A DNA stretch of 33,950 nucleotides from Gemmatimonadota bacterium (GCA_022562295.1 JADFPO010000030.1:1-33950), one strand, 5' to 3'; counted from the stretch's first letter, positions 15,301 through 24,032 are shown. Numbers and translations: made by a program. Notes: generated by a model from the sequence alone, not told the origin.

Positions 15301-18300
15301 TCAATCTCCGGAAGTAATCCAGAATCAGTCTCCGCTCGCTCGGTGTGAACCGGCGGAGTTGCTCCCACCCGGGGTACGGGAACCGCGCTCCGGATCCGGT
15401 TGCGTCCGCGTCCAGCTCGGGAGGACGCCGCGCGTCGGTCTGGTCTGCCGTCTCACTGATCCGTTCCTCCTCGCGCTCGTCCTCTTCCTCACTGCGCAGA
15501 GTACGACCCGCGTCGAGCAGACGGCGGAACAACCGCTCTTGCCGCTCTACCGTTTCACGATCCAGCTGACCCGCTTCGAGTTGCCGCGCGACTTCCAAAG
15601 CTTCCTCCGCCATCTCCTCCGTCCCCGTCGGCGCGCCGTCGGCGTCCATCCGCTCCAACTCTTCCCCCAACTCGCGTTGTCGAGCGGCCAGCTCCATCAG
15701 CTGCTGCAGTAGTAGCTCTTGGCCCGACGCCATCATCGGCAGCATATTGCCCGACTCGCTGGCCATCGACTGCTGCTCCTGCGCCATTTGCGCCATCTGC
15801 TCCATCGCCTCGGCCATGCCGGATCCGGATTCGGCTCCTTCCACCGAACTACGGTTGCGCAACAGCGCGTAGGCCAGTTCGTTCAACCCGTCCAACGCCT
15901 GTCCCGCGCGATCGCCCGCCTGCCTCGCGTTGGGAGTCGACTCCTGCAGCTCGTCCAGCACCTCGGTCATCTTCAAACGGGAAAAGCCCAAAGCCGTTCC
16001 CAGTTCGGGCGAGACCAACGCGTTTTTCCCCGCGGCGCCCTGCAAGCGCTCGATCACCTTGTCCACCCCTTCCCGGATCGCGGCCTGTGCGCCACGCACG
16101 TCCGCCCCGCTCTCCCCGCGCTCCAGCCGGTTGGTGACCGCTTCCTGGCGCTCCGCCATGTCCGCCGTCTCGATCAGCGCCGCATCCATCATCCCGAGCA
16201 CTTCGTCGCGCCACTGCTGCCGCATCTGCTCGAGTTGCTCCCGAAGATCCTCCGCGATGGGCTCGAGACTTTCGCCGGCCGACTGTCCGGATTGTTGCGC
16301 CTGCTGTTGCTGCCCTTGCGCAACCTGCTGCGAGGCCTGGCGCATTTGGCTTGCCGCCTCCCCGGCGCGCGTTTGCGACTGCTGCAGCTGGTCGCCCTGG
16401 TTGCCGGTTTCGTTCATCGCCTCTTGGACCCTGGAGAGCTGCCGCTCGAGTCGCTCTGCTTCTCCAGCAAGCGCCTGCTCGTCCGTGGCCATGGTGGAAT
16501 CCGATAGTTGGCCTTCCTCGACCGCTTCGTTCCAGTCCTCTTGCCGGTCGGCGAGATCCTCCGCGTCATCCGCCAACGTGGTCATGGCTCCCTCGAGGGC
16601 CGCACGCTCGAGTAGTTCCCTACTTCGCTCCAGTTGCTCGAGCGCCCGTTCTTGGGCCTCAGCGAGCTGTTCGAGCAGCTCCTGTACGCCCTGCGCGTCG
16701 AGCTGCTCGATCGCTTGTTGCAGCTGTTCGAGAAGCTCTTCCATGTCCGGCGTCACTGCCTGCTCGAGCATTTCCTGCAACTCTACCAACCGCTTATGCC
16801 ATTCCGGGTCCGTGATGCCAGCGTCCCACCCCGACTCGGCCAACTCTTGAAGCTGATCCACCAGTTCCTGGGCGCGCTCCAGCAGCTCGGTCTGCTCCTC
16901 GCCGATCTCCGCGGCCTCTTCCGCCGAGCGGAAATCCATGCGCTCGTTGGCGTCCCGACGACCTTGGCCCGACTCGGTACCTTCGCGGTCGCCGGAGGCA
17001 GCAAGATTCTCGGTCTCCTCAGCCAGTGCTTGTTGCGCCCGTAGCAGCGAATCGGCATCCGTGACCAGTTCCTCCGCCGCGTCGCGCACCGCCTGCCGCA
17101 TGTCGCTCACCGACGGCAACCGCAGCGCAAACTCTCGTGTGGCAGTGCTCTGTGGAGTCGGAGCGTTGTCGAACACGCGAATCCGGTAGTACGCCGTGTC
17201 GCCCGGGAGGAAACCGCGGTCGTTGAGGTCGAGCACCCATTGCAGAACCGCACGGTCCGTCCCTCCGGCCGGAAGAGGAATCGTATCCGTCACTGGCGCT
17301 GCATCTGAGCCTTCCGGCGTCGCCCTCCGGCTGGTGATCTCCACTCGAGACAAGCGGTGGTCGTCGCGGGCATCCACCACGAGCAGTTGCCGCAACGAAA
17401 CGTGGATGGTGGTGTCCGCCCCCGGAATCGGCACCGAGACTTCGGGCGCGCTGTCCGGGACGGCGACTACGTGCAATACGGGATTCGGATCTTCCAGCCG
17501 GGGCCGGTCGATGGGAGACAACACCAACTCCCACTCGCCGCCACGCCGCACGATCGCCTGGCCCGAAAACTCGTTCCCGTCAGTTTCGAGATCCGACGTG
17601 TCGGCGGACGCGATGACCCACGCGGCGGTGCGGAGCGGGACCGTGGCCCGCCCCCGCACATTGAGTCGGGTGCCCACCGGCAAGAACACGCTGTCGCCGG
17701 CGAACAACGGCTCGTCGGGCAGTTCCAGGTAAGTCGGATATCGCACCGAGATGACGAGGTCGCTCAAGAACGCCGGAAGGGCCACCCGGACCTGAACCGT
17801 ATTGGAGCTGCGCCGGCCGCTCACCGCACGCAGGAACAGGTCGCTGGTCAACGGGCCGACCGTGGTCGCAGCCTGGCCGGTGCTGTCCAAGTCGATGGGT
17901 GTCGTGCTCCAAGGCTCGCCCGGCTCCCGTTTCCACAGTTCCGCCGTCCGACTGCCTGGCGCCGTGATGGCCACCACGACGCTCTCGCCGCGCTGGATTT
18001 CTTCGCGGTCGACCGTCACCGTCACGGCCCCGAGCCTCGCGGCCAGCAGGGACACCGGATGCCAGAACGACGCCGCGCGCCCACTCCCCGGCCCCGAAAG
18101 GGTAAAGAGCGACAGCCCCAAGACGCCGGCCAACGCACTCAGGCGAAACGATCGCGCGCCCGCGAGATCCGCCGGGGCGACGGCTTCCTGTCCATTAGTG
18201 TTGAGCCAGATCGACGTGCGCCGGTCGGCGTCCGCCATGAGGGCCGGACTTCCGTGCTTCGCCTCTTCCGCCACCCCCGCCACCGATCCGCGCCTGAGAC

Positions 18301-18577
18301 CCCCAAGCCGCTCCACCAGCGCGGCGAGCCGGTAAGGAGTGTTGAGCCGAGCAACTCGACGGTACCGCCCGACACCCCACAAGATGGCAGCCACCACTCC
18401 CAACCACGCGGGCACGACCACGATGGGTGCGATCTGATACAATCCGACGCGGCCCAGCAGCACCCCCACCGACGCCGCCACCGCGCTCGCCGCTCCGGTC
18501 CACAGCACGGCGGTGCCGAACTCCCGCCGGGCGTTCTGCGCCCGCCACGCTGCCAGCCATCGTCCAGTCTGCGTCAT
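15278..18577 (-). CDS. DUF4175-family membrane protein with long Gln/Glu-rich coiled coil
   Basis: This 1099-residue protein has three N-terminal membrane segments (about 22-45, 50-70 and 146-165), the first two forming a hairpin. A beta-rich region at about 185-480 looks Ig-like and contains 'VTVDREEIQRGESVVVAITAPGS' and 'VRYPTYLELPDEPLFAGDSV'. A very long helical part at about 490-1040 is dominated by Gln, Glu, Ala and Arg (LLEQLQQAIEQLDAQGVQELLEQLAEAQERALEQLE region). The tail 'YPGWEQLRRFTPSERRLILDYFRRLNEA' is short and conserved-looking. The architecture fits the DUF4175 family, whose function is not established. The coiled coil lies after the last membrane span, probably on the periplasmic side. 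Start and stop overlap the DUF4159 gene (4 nt) and the TPR gene (23 nt). Confidence 0.85.
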   Translation of the reverse strand: MTQTGRWLAAWRAQNARREFGTAVLWTGAASAVAASVGVLLGRVGLYQIAPIVVVPAWLGVVAAILWGVGRYRRVARLNTPYRLAALVERLGGLRRGSVAGVAEEAKHGSPALMADADRRTSIWLNTNGQEAVAPADLAGARSFRLSALAGVLGLSLFTLSGPGSGRAASFWHPVSLLAARLGAVTVTVDREEIQRGESVVVAITAPGSRTAELWKREPGEPWSTTPIDLDSTGQAATTVGPLTSDLFLRAVSGRRSSNTVQVRVALPAFLSDLVISVRYPTYLELPDEPLFAGDSVFLPVGTRLNVRGRATVPLRTAAWVIASADTSDLETDGNEFSGQAIVRRGGEWELVLSPIDRPRLEDPNPVLHVVAVPDSAPEVSVPIPGADTTIHVSLRQLLVVDARDDHRLSRVEITSRRATPEGSDAAPVTDTIPLPAGGTDRAVLQWVLDLNDRGFLPGDTAYYRIRVFDNAPTPQSTATREFALRLPSVSDMRQAVRDAAEELVTDADSLLRAQQALAEETENLAASGDREGTESGQGRRDANERMDFRSAEEAAEIGEEQTELLERAQELVDQLQELAESGWDAGITDPEWHKRLVELQEMLEQAVTPDMEELLEQLQQAIEQLDAQGVQELLEQLAEAQERALEQLERSRELLERAALEGAMTTLADDAEDLADRQEDWNEAVEEGQLSDSTMATDEQALAGEAERLERQLSRVQEAMNETGNQGDQLQQSQTRAGEAASQMRQASQQVAQGQQQQAQQSGQSAGESLEPIAEDLREQLEQMRQQWRDEVLGMMDAALIETADMAERQEAVTNRLERGESGADVRGAQAAIREGVDKVIERLQGAAGKNALVSPELGTALGFSRLKMTEVLDELQESTPNARQAGDRAGQALDGLNELAYALLRNRSSVEGAESGSGMAEAMEQMAQMAQEQQSMASESGNMLPMMASGQELLLQQLMELAARQRELGEELERMDADGAPTGTEEMAEEALEVARQLEAGQLDRETVERQERLFRRLLDAGRTLRSEEEDEREEERISETADQTDARRPPELDADATGSGARFPYPGWEQLRRFTPSERRLILDYFRRLNEARRRP

Positions 18578-19254
18578 CGTCCGGCCAGCACCGAATAGAC
18601 GAACAGGTTCACGCCCATTTGCAAGGCGAGCTCGCGAACGTCAGCCGGGTCTCCATGCACATCTGCGTCCTCCCATCCATCGCCCAGATCGGTCTGGTAC
18701 GAATAAAACACCGCCAGGCGGTCTCCCAAGAATATGCCAAACCCCTGCGCGGGCTCGCCGTCGTGTTCGTGAATCTTGGGAATCCCCTGCGGCAGCTCGT
18801 ACACGATTCGGTAAATCGGATGATCGAGCGGCACTTCGACCAGTGGCCGGTCTGGAAAGACTCGGGCTATCTCCCGCCGAAACGACTCATCCATGCCATA
18901 ATTGTCATCGGCGTGGAGAAACCCCCCGTTTTCCAAGTACTTCCTGAGAATCAGCACTTCCTCATCCGAGAACAACACGTTCCCGTGACCGGTCATGTAC
19001 AGGAAGGGTACGTCCCAGAGATCGGGGCTCGTCAAGGCAACGACCTGTTCCCGATCCCGCACGCGGAGTAAGGTTCGGGTTCGTATTTCCGAGAGCAGGT
19101 TTGGCAAGCTGGACGGATTCGCATACCAATCCCCACCGCCGTCGTAGTGTAACCGCCCTATCGTGAGGGTCGACACACCCTGCTGAGCCGGGGCCGGATG
19201 GGAAACCAAAGCCGCGAGTCCCGTCAACGCGATGATCCAAGTCGCCGTCCTCAC
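18574..19254 (-). CDS. Secreted DUF4159-domain protein
   Basis: The 226-residue protein has an N-terminal signal peptide (ATWIIALTGLAALVSHPAPAQ, about 4-24). The DUF4159 domain then fills the rest: 'RLHYDGGGDWYANPSSLPNLL', 'FLYMTGHGNVLFSDEEVLILRKYLENGGFLHADDNYGMD', 'VFPDRPLVEVPLDHPIYRIVYELPQGIPKIHEHDG', 'GFGIF' and 'DLGDGWEDADVH'. DUF4159 has a glutamine-amidotransferase-like fold in predictions, and its activity is unknown. In several phyla it occurs with MoxR, DUF58 and BatA-type genes; here it is paired with DUF4175 and TPR proteins instead. The ATG overlaps the rsmI stop by 4 nt and its stop overlaps the DUF4175 start by 4 nt, so the order in the chain is fixed by translation coupling. 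Confidence 0.9.
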   Translation of the reverse strand: MRTATWIIALTGLAALVSHPAPAQQGVSTLTIGRLHYDGGGDWYANPSSLPNLLSEIRTRTLLRVRDREQVVALTSPDLWDVPFLYMTGHGNVLFSDEEVLILRKYLENGGFLHADDNYGMDESFRREIARVFPDRPLVEVPLDHPIYRIVYELPQGIPKIHEHDGEPAQGFGIFLGDRLAVFYSYQTDLGDGWEDADVHGDPADVRELALQMGVNLFVYSVLAGR

Positions 19255-20084
19255 AGTGCGGTTACCACCCGGTAGGTTTCCTTTCGTGACACGTTCAGCT
19301 CTTTCGCCAACTGGGCCGCCACATCCCGACGACTTTCTCCCGCTGCCAGCAACTCGCGCGCCCGAGCGCGCAGCATTTCCTCATTCACTACGCCCCGGAC
19401 CGCCGGCGTGCCGGCCACCAGCACAGTAATTTCGCCCCGCGGAGCGGCCTCGCGGTAGTAACCCGACAGTTCACCGAGGGTCCCGGCCTTCACCTCCTCA
19501 TACACCTTGGTCAACTCGCGCGCGACCACTGCCCGCCGGTCGGCGCCGCACGCGTCCGCTAGATCCGCAAGCAGCCGCGCCACGCGCCCAGGGGCCTCGA
19601 ACAACACTACCGTCCACCGGCTGTTCGCCACGCTGTTCAGCAGTCGCTCGCGGTCCGCCCCACGACGCGGAAGAAACCCCAGGAACGTGAACCGGTCGGC
19701 AGGCAATCCCGAGATGCTGAGGGCGGCCGCGACGGCCGACGGCCCGGGAATCGCGACGGTCTCGATGCCATGCTCCCGTGCGCGTTCGACCAGCTGCCCT
19801 CCGGGATCGCTGATCGTGGGAGTGCCGGCGTCGGTCAGCAGCGCCACGGACTCGCCTCGCTCGAGCGTCTCGACCAACTTGGCGAGCCGCGCCGGGGTCG
19901 AGTGGGCGTGAAAGCTCACGACCCTGGGCCGCGCATCGACGTGCGCCAGCAGGGTGCGGCTGCGCCGCGTATCCTCCACCGCAACCAGTTCGACGGACCG
20001 CAGCACCTCGGCCGCGCGAGGCGAGAGGTCGCCCAGATTGCCCAGCGGGGTCGCGACGATGTACAGCGTTCCTTTTTTGGTCAC
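19251..20084 (-). CDS. rsmI: 16S rRNA (cytidine-1402 2'-O)-methyltransferase
   Basis: A 277-residue tetrapyrrole-methylase-fold protein. It uses S-adenosylmethionine to methylate the ribose of C1402 in the 16S rRNA decoding centre. Motifs are 'LYIVATPLGNLGDLSPRA' (7-24), 'AVEDTRRSRTLL' (35-46), 'SFHAHS' (57-62), 'LLTDAGTPTISDPGG' (82-96) and 'PGPSAVAAALSISGL'. Length is close to the usual 280-290. The start is GTG at 20084 with GAGGG just upstream. It opens the eight-gene chain on the - strand. A terminator of trxA lies 78 nt upstream, so the unit probably has its own promoter between 20085 and about 20160, although no clear -35/-10 pair is seen there. Confidence 0.95.
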   Translation of the reverse strand: MTKKGTLYIVATPLGNLGDLSPRAAEVLRSVELVAVEDTRRSRTLLAHVDARPRVVSFHAHSTPARLAKLVETLERGESVALLTDAGTPTISDPGGQLVERAREHGIETVAIPGPSAVAAALSISGLPADRFTFLGFLPRRGADRERLLNSVANSRWTVVLFEAPGRVARLLADLADACGADRRAVVARELTKVYEEVKAGTLGELSGYYREAAPRGEITVLVAGTPAVRGVVNEEMLRARARELLAAGESRRDVAAQLAKELNVSRKETYRVVTAL

Positions 20085-20161
20085 CTACCCTCGCAATGCC
20101 GTGCCGTAATCATGCCCCGGGTGCGGCACCCGATTCCAACCGTCCGCATCCCTCTGCGCTC

Positions 20162-20199
20162 AAAACGGCGCCATCTTCACACGAGACGGCGCCGCTTTT
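20162..20199 (-). terminator. Rho-independent terminator of trxA
   Basis: Read on the - strand, CGGCGCC pairs with GGCGCCG (20188-20194 with 20166-20172) around a 15-nt loop, followed by TTTT. It lies 37 nt after the trxA stop. The reverse strand also has four T after the stem, so it may work in both directions. It separates trxA from the rsmI-led chain. Confidence 0.8.
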
Positions 20200-20235
20200 C
20201 GATATCCGCGATCTGAGGATCGATCCAACGATCCG

Positions 20236-20562
20236 TCACTCCAAATGGGCTTCGATCTTTTCCACCAGGTGGGCCTTGGGAACTGCGCCGAGTACCGTGT
20301 CGACCAGCTCACCGTCTTTGAAGAGCAACACGGCCGGGATGGAGCGTACGTTGAACCGCATCGCCGTCCGTTGATTCGCGTCCACATCGAGTTTTCCCAC
20401 TTTGACCTTGCCGTCGTACTCTTCGGCCAACTGCTCGATGACCGGCGCGATCATATGGCAGGGGCCGCACCACGTAGCCCAAAAATCGACCACCGCCAAC
20501 CCTTGGTATGCCCCAATCTCGTCGTCAAACACGTCGTCGGAAATTTCTATCGGTGCTGCCAT
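20236..20562 (-). CDS. trxA: Thioredoxin
   Basis: This 108-residue cytoplasmic thiol-disulfide reductase has the active site WCGPC at 31-35, the buried Asp D26 in 'VVDFWATWCGPC', the cis-proline P76 in 'RSIPAVLLF' and 'GKLDVDANQ' before it. It has no signal peptide and standard length, so it is a classical thioredoxin rather than a periplasmic variant. The ATG is preceded by GGAGA with about 7 nt spacing. It is transcribed away from the methylmalonyl-CoA epimerase gene, so the 95-bp gap 20563-20657 should hold two promoters. A GATAAT about 20 nt upstream of the ATG is a possible -10 for trxA, but no matching -35 is convincing. Confidence 0.97.
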   Translation of the reverse strand: MAAPIEISDDVFDDEIGAYQGLAVVDFWATWCGPCHMIAPVIEQLAEEYDGKVKVGKLDVDANQRTAMRFNVRSIPAVLLFKDGELVDTVLGAVPKAHLVEKIEAHLE

Positions 20563-20657
20563 TATCGTTCTCCATGATTATCTTGGCCGTCGATTGCAAA
20601 TCGCATCGGCGTGTGCATGCATGAGCCCGTACTTACCATCGACCCCCAGGAGGCCCG

Positions 20658-21053
20658 ATGCCCAACGAGGTCAAGATCGCTCACATCGGCGTCGCGGTTG
20701 CGGACGTCTCCGCGGCGGCGGCCTTTTATCAAGACGTCCTCGAGGCGGCGTTGACCCCGCACGAGGACGCCGACGACGCGGCCATCGTGTCCCTCCCCTT
20801 CGGCGACGTCGACATCGAACTCCTGGAACCCAGGAGCGATGACGGCCCCATCGGCAAATTCCTGTCGAAGCGCGGTCCGGGCATCCATCACATCTGTTTC
20901 CGCGTTCCCAACTTGGACGCCGCCCTCCAGCGGTGCCGTGACCGGGGTTACCGCCTGATCGACCCGGAGCCACGTACAGGCGCCGACGGCCGACGGATCG
21001 CCTTCCTCCATCCCAAGTCTACGTCTGGGATCCTGCTCGAACTCACGGAATAA
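20658..21053 (+). CDS. mce: Methylmalonyl-CoA epimerase
   Basis: This 131-residue glyoxalase-fold (VOC) protein interconverts (2R)- and (2S)-methylmalonyl-CoA between propionyl-CoA carboxylase and the B12 mutase. It has two beta-alpha-beta3 units. Likely metal ligands are H9 (IAHIGVAV), E54 (VDIELLEP), H77/H78 (GPGIHHICFRV) and E128 (GILLELTE). 'SPIGKFL'-type and 'LIDPEPRTGADGRRIAFLHPKSTSGILLEL' stretches are characteristic of this family. AGGAGG at 20648-20653 lies 4 nt before the ATG, a near-perfect ribosome binding site. No mutase or carboxylase gene lies in the window. It converges on the small lipoprotein gene with a 33-bp gap. Confidence 0.93.
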   Translation: MPNEVKIAHIGVAVADVSAAAAFYQDVLEAALTPHEDADDAAIVSLPFGDVDIELLEPRSDDGPIGKFLSKRGPGIHHICFRVPNLDAALQRCRDRGYRLIDPEPRTGADGRRIAFLHPKSTSGILLELTE

Positions 21054-21086
21054 TCAACGCCCAGACCGCGAGCCGGGTTCCTTATG

Positions 21087-21551
21087 TTACTCCATCCCGG
21101 TGCACGGCCTGCCGGGGGTTCCGGCTTGCGTCAGGTCTACGTTGTTGACCAACCAGCCACTCTTGACCCAAACCAACTCGATCGGGACTTGTACTACGCA
21201 CCCGAACCGCGTCAATTCCACTCGGTACCTTCGACGCCCTTCGCGCACGGTCGCCGTCGCACGGGCGGGCACGATCTGATACTTTTCGTGCACAAGGTAG
21301 CGTTGCATGACCGTGAGGCGCATATCGAGTTGATCGGCGTCCATCCGACCGACCATCGGCCCGGACTTGGTCCCCCACAGCTGACCCATGGCCCGGAGGT
21401 CGTTCGCCTGCACGGCATTCATGAAGCTACTCACCGTAACTTCAGGATCGGCCGGCGCAACGAACGAACTGGTGGTCGCCGAACTACATGCCGCGGCCGC
21501 GAATGTGAGGCTTGCGAGAACCGTTCGGCAAAGAGCTTGCGCCATGGGCAT
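21087..21551 (-). CDS. Small lipoprotein, NTF2-like
   Basis: A 154-residue protein. The start at 21551 gives 'MPMAQALCRTVLASLTFAAAACSS', a lipoprotein signal with a weak lipobox AAAC. The open frame further upstream to 21776 antisenses pdxJ and is rejected. The mature part, 'VTVSSFMNAVQANDLRAMGQLWGT' followed by 'MRLTVMQRYLVHEKYQIV' and a beta-rich C-terminus 'VPIELVWVKSGWLVNNVDL', resembles the NTF2-like/DUF4878 cone fold. These lipoproteins are common and rarely characterised. It is transcribed divergently from pdxJ with 57 bp between the starts. A weak CGAGAG lies just before the ATG. No catalytic motif is seen. Confidence 0.75.
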   Translation of the reverse strand: MPMAQALCRTVLASLTFAAAACSSATTSSFVAPADPEVTVSSFMNAVQANDLRAMGQLWGTKSGPMVGRMDADQLDMRLTVMQRYLVHEKYQIVPARATATVREGRRRYRVELTRFGCVVQVPIELVWVKSGWLVNNVDLTQAGTPGRPCTGME

Positions 21552-21608
21552 TGCTCTCGTGAAGTTGTGTTCAGTCGAAGGTAGTGACTCCCTGTTGGCA
21601 AGGCAACG

Positions 21609-22340
21609 ATGCGATTCTACGTAAACGTCGATCACGTGGCGACGGTGCGCCAGGCCCGTCGGACCGACGAGCCCGATCCGGTCGCGGCCGCCGTGGCGTG
21701 CGAAAGAGCCGGCGCGGACGGGATTACCGTGCATCTGCGCGAGGATCGGCGGCATATTCAGGACGAGGACCTCCACCGGCTCTGCGCGGCGATTGCCACG
21801 ACACTCAACTTGGAATTGGCAACGGCTGACGACATCGTCGGGATCGCAAGCGAGTTACGGCCCCATCAAGCTACCTTCGTTCCCGAGCGGCGCGAGGAGA
21901 TCACTACCGAGGGAGGCCTCGACCTCACCGCAGCCGCCGGGAAGCCCGATCCGAAGCTCGTCGCCGCCATCGCCACGCTGAAGGACGTCGGCATCAGGGT
22001 CAGCTTGTTCATTGATCCCGACGGCGAGAGCATCCAGCGCGCTGCCGAGCTCCGAGTGGACGCGGTCGAGCTGCACACCGGCGAGTATGCCAACCGGTTC
22101 CGTGACTCGGACGCTCCCCTCGAGCGGCTGGCCCGCGCCGCCGTCGAGGCCAAAGCTGCGGGGTTGGCGGTCCACGCGGGCCACGGCCTCACCTACCAGA
22201 ACACGGGCCCGGTGGCCAGCATCCGCGAGATCGAAGAGTTGAGCATCGGCCACAGCGTGGTGAGCCGCAGCATCATGGTCGGCATGGAGTCGGCGGTGAG
22301 TGAAATGCGAGCACTCATCGCAGCGGCCCGCGTTGACTAA
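21609..22340 (+). CDS. pdxJ: Pyridoxine 5'-phosphate synthase
   Basis: This 243-residue TIM-barrel enzyme condenses 1-deoxyxylulose 5-phosphate with 3-amino-2-oxopropyl phosphate in the DXP-dependent route to vitamin B6. Motifs are '[15 protein letters not shown]' (4-18), '[17 protein letters not shown]' (38-54), 'LNLELA', '[17 protein letters not shown]' (90-106), 'ELHTGEYA' and '[11 protein letters not shown]' (188-198). The catalytic residues correspond to H42, E69 and H192. AAGG lies about 5 nt before the ATG. Nearby PLP users (the dapL-like gene and the class V aminotransferase) depend on the cofactor, but no functional linkage is implied. It is followed after 48 bp by the HPt-like gene. 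Confidence 0.96.
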   Translation: MRFYVNVDHVATVRQARRTDEPDPVAAAVACERAGADGITVHLREDRRHIQDEDLHRLCAAIATTLNLELATADDIVGIASELRPHQATFVPERREEITTEGGLDLTAAAGKPDPKLVAAIATLKDVGIRVSLFIDPDGESIQRAAELRVDAVELHTGEYANRFRDSDAPLERLARAAVEAKAAGLAVHAGHGLTYQNTGPVASIREIEELSIGHSVVSRSIMVGMESAVSEMRALIAAARVD

Positions 22341-22388
22341 GATACTGCGCCACCGTAAGTTAGCCCCGCACTTCAGGGACACCACGGG

Positions 22389-24032
22389 ATGACGCAATCC
22401 ATGCAGATGGCCGATTTCTTCGCCATGGAGGCGGGCGAGTACCTCGAACGCCTCGATAGGCTCGTGTCGCCCTCGGACCCACCCGATCCGCAACAGTTCC
22501 ATAGTATCGCCCGCGCACTGAGGGGATCCGCCTTGATGGCGGGCCAGCAGCAGGTGGCCAGAGTCGCGGGTGGACTGGAGGCGGTTGCCCGCGGGGTCAA
22601 GGCGACCACGCTCACCTGGGACGAAGCCCTGCGGCAGCTCTCCATTCGAGCCGTGGACGATCTCAAGGTGCTGGTCCGCGCGGTCGGAAATTGGGGAACC
22701 TCCGAAGACGCCAGAGTGCAAGGCATCGCGACGGAACTCGAAAAGGTCGCGGGCTCGACGCCGGCCGGCGCCCGCGTCCCGGCACAAGAGCTGGACCCCG
22801 GAACGCGTGCGTTCATCGCGCGGGAAGGGGCGGCGGTGGGAAGCGCGTTGGACCTAGCGGCGAAAACCCTCACGCGCAACCCGGCCGCTGTGGATGCCCT
22901 CGACGCGGTGATGCGGGCGCTTCAGCCGCTGCGTGGCATCGCCAGCTTGTCGGATTTGCCGCCCATGCCCGATCTCCTGGACGGTATCGAACGTGCGGTT
23001 CAAGAATTGACGCGGCGCGCGGAGCCCGCTGCCAATCCGGGCGCCGTTTTTGCCGCCGCCGCCAAAGCCGTCTCGCGCGCCTCCCAAGAGATCACCGCGC
23101 AGGGACAGGCCGACGCGGACTCTGCAGAAGCCGCGGAGTTCGCCAACCAGCTGGGTGTGTTGCTGGATATGGGACCGGACGTGGTGCCGGTGGAGAGTTT
23201 GTACCACGCCGACGCCGGCCCGCACATCGTCACGCAGGGAACGCCCTCGACCGCCGACGCGCCGGGTCAGCTCGAAATGGTTTCGCTCGCGGAGCGTCTC
23301 AAACAGGCCGCCGACGACCTCGCCAGCGCACAGTCGAATACGCAACGTCAACTTCGGGCTCACGCCCTGGCCCCGACGCTACGCGCCCTCGCGTCCGCCG
23401 GCCCCGAAGCCGCCCAAATGGTCAACGCGCTCAGCGACGCCGTCGCCCGCGGGGTGGCGACGAGCGACCCGGGCGGCTTGGGCGAGCAACTGCGGCAAGC
23501 CGGCGCGGTGTTGGCCAACTGGAGCAAGGATCAGGCGTCGGCACAAGGCCTCGCGGCCATAACGACTTCCCTCCGCGGATTGGGGGAGGGAGCGGCCACC
23601 GCCACACCGGTGCCGCCACCGGCAGCGCCTGCCGCTGCGGCCGAACCCGCCTCGGTCGCAATGGCTCCCCCTCCCGCAGCGTCTTCCACGCCCGCCACAC
23701 CACCCACCTCACCGTCCTCCGCGGACACCCGGGCAGCAGCGGGCCTCGCGGCAAGCATGGATGTGTATCACCAGTTGTCGGTGGCAGGTCGAGGTGAGCA
23801 GGCGCCACTGGAGGAACTGTTCGCGGGCCCACCGACAACCGCCACCGCACCACCCGAATCCGCACCCGACCAACTGCCACCCATCACCGAGTACTGCTAC
23901 ACTGGCCCGGCAGCGTTGCGACGGGTGTTGGAATTGAGGGAGCAATTTCCCGGCTCCGCAAACGACGAAACGGGCCAAATCCTCCAAGAAATTTTCGATC
24001 TCGTCGAGCTTGGCCTCGAAACCTCAGCGTAG
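22389..24032 (+). CDS. Protein with degenerate HPt-like helices and Pro/Ala-rich linker
   Basis: The N-terminus (about 1-105) has the shape of a histidine phosphotransfer domain, 'FHSIARALRGSALMAGQQQVARVAGGLE'. At the place of the phospho-accepting His (H-x-L-K-G) there is R42-A-L-R-G. A second similar stretch at about 145-210, 'VMRALQPLRGIASLSDLPPMPDLLDGIE', has Q179 in that position. More helices follow to about 395, then a low-complexity Pro/Ala/Ser/Thr linker at about 400-450. A short conserved-looking C-terminus follows, 'PITEYCYTGPAALRRVLELREQFPG'. There is no signal peptide or membrane span, so it should be cytoplasmic. It could act as a phosphorylation-independent adaptor. Function is inferred only from fold resemblance. 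Confidence 0.75.
   Translation: MTQSMQMADFFAMEAGEYLERLDRLVSPSDPPDPQQFHSIARALRGSALMAGQQQVARVAGGLEAVARGVKATTLTWDEALRQLSIRAVDDLKVLVRAVGNWGTSEDARVQGIATELEKVAGSTPAGARVPAQELDPGTRAFIAREGAAVGSALDLAAKTLTRNPAAVDALDAVMRALQPLRGIASLSDLPPMPDLLDGIERAVQELTRRAEPAANPGAVFAAAAKAVSRASQEITAQGQADADSAEAAEFANQLGVLLDMGPDVVPVESLYHADAGPHIVTQGTPSTADAPGQLEMVSLAERLKQAADDLASAQSNTQRQLRAHALAPTLRALASAGPEAAQMVNALSDAVARGVATSDPGGLGEQLRQAGAVLANWSKDQASAQGLAAITTSLRGLGEGAATATPVPPPAAPAAAAEPASVAMAPPPAASSTPATPPTSPSSADTRAAAGLAASMDVYHQLSVAGRGEQAPLEELFAGPPTTATAPPESAPDQLPPITEYCYTGPAALRRVLELREQFPGSANDETGQILQEIFDLVELGLETSA

Noticed and set aside
17357-18598. 413-codon open frame on the + strand
   Set aside because: It is antisense to the DUF4175 gene with Arg/His-rich composition and no domain.
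21552-21776. Longer N-terminus for the small lipoprotein
   Set aside because: It covers the divergent pdxJ start and would bury the lipoprotein signal.
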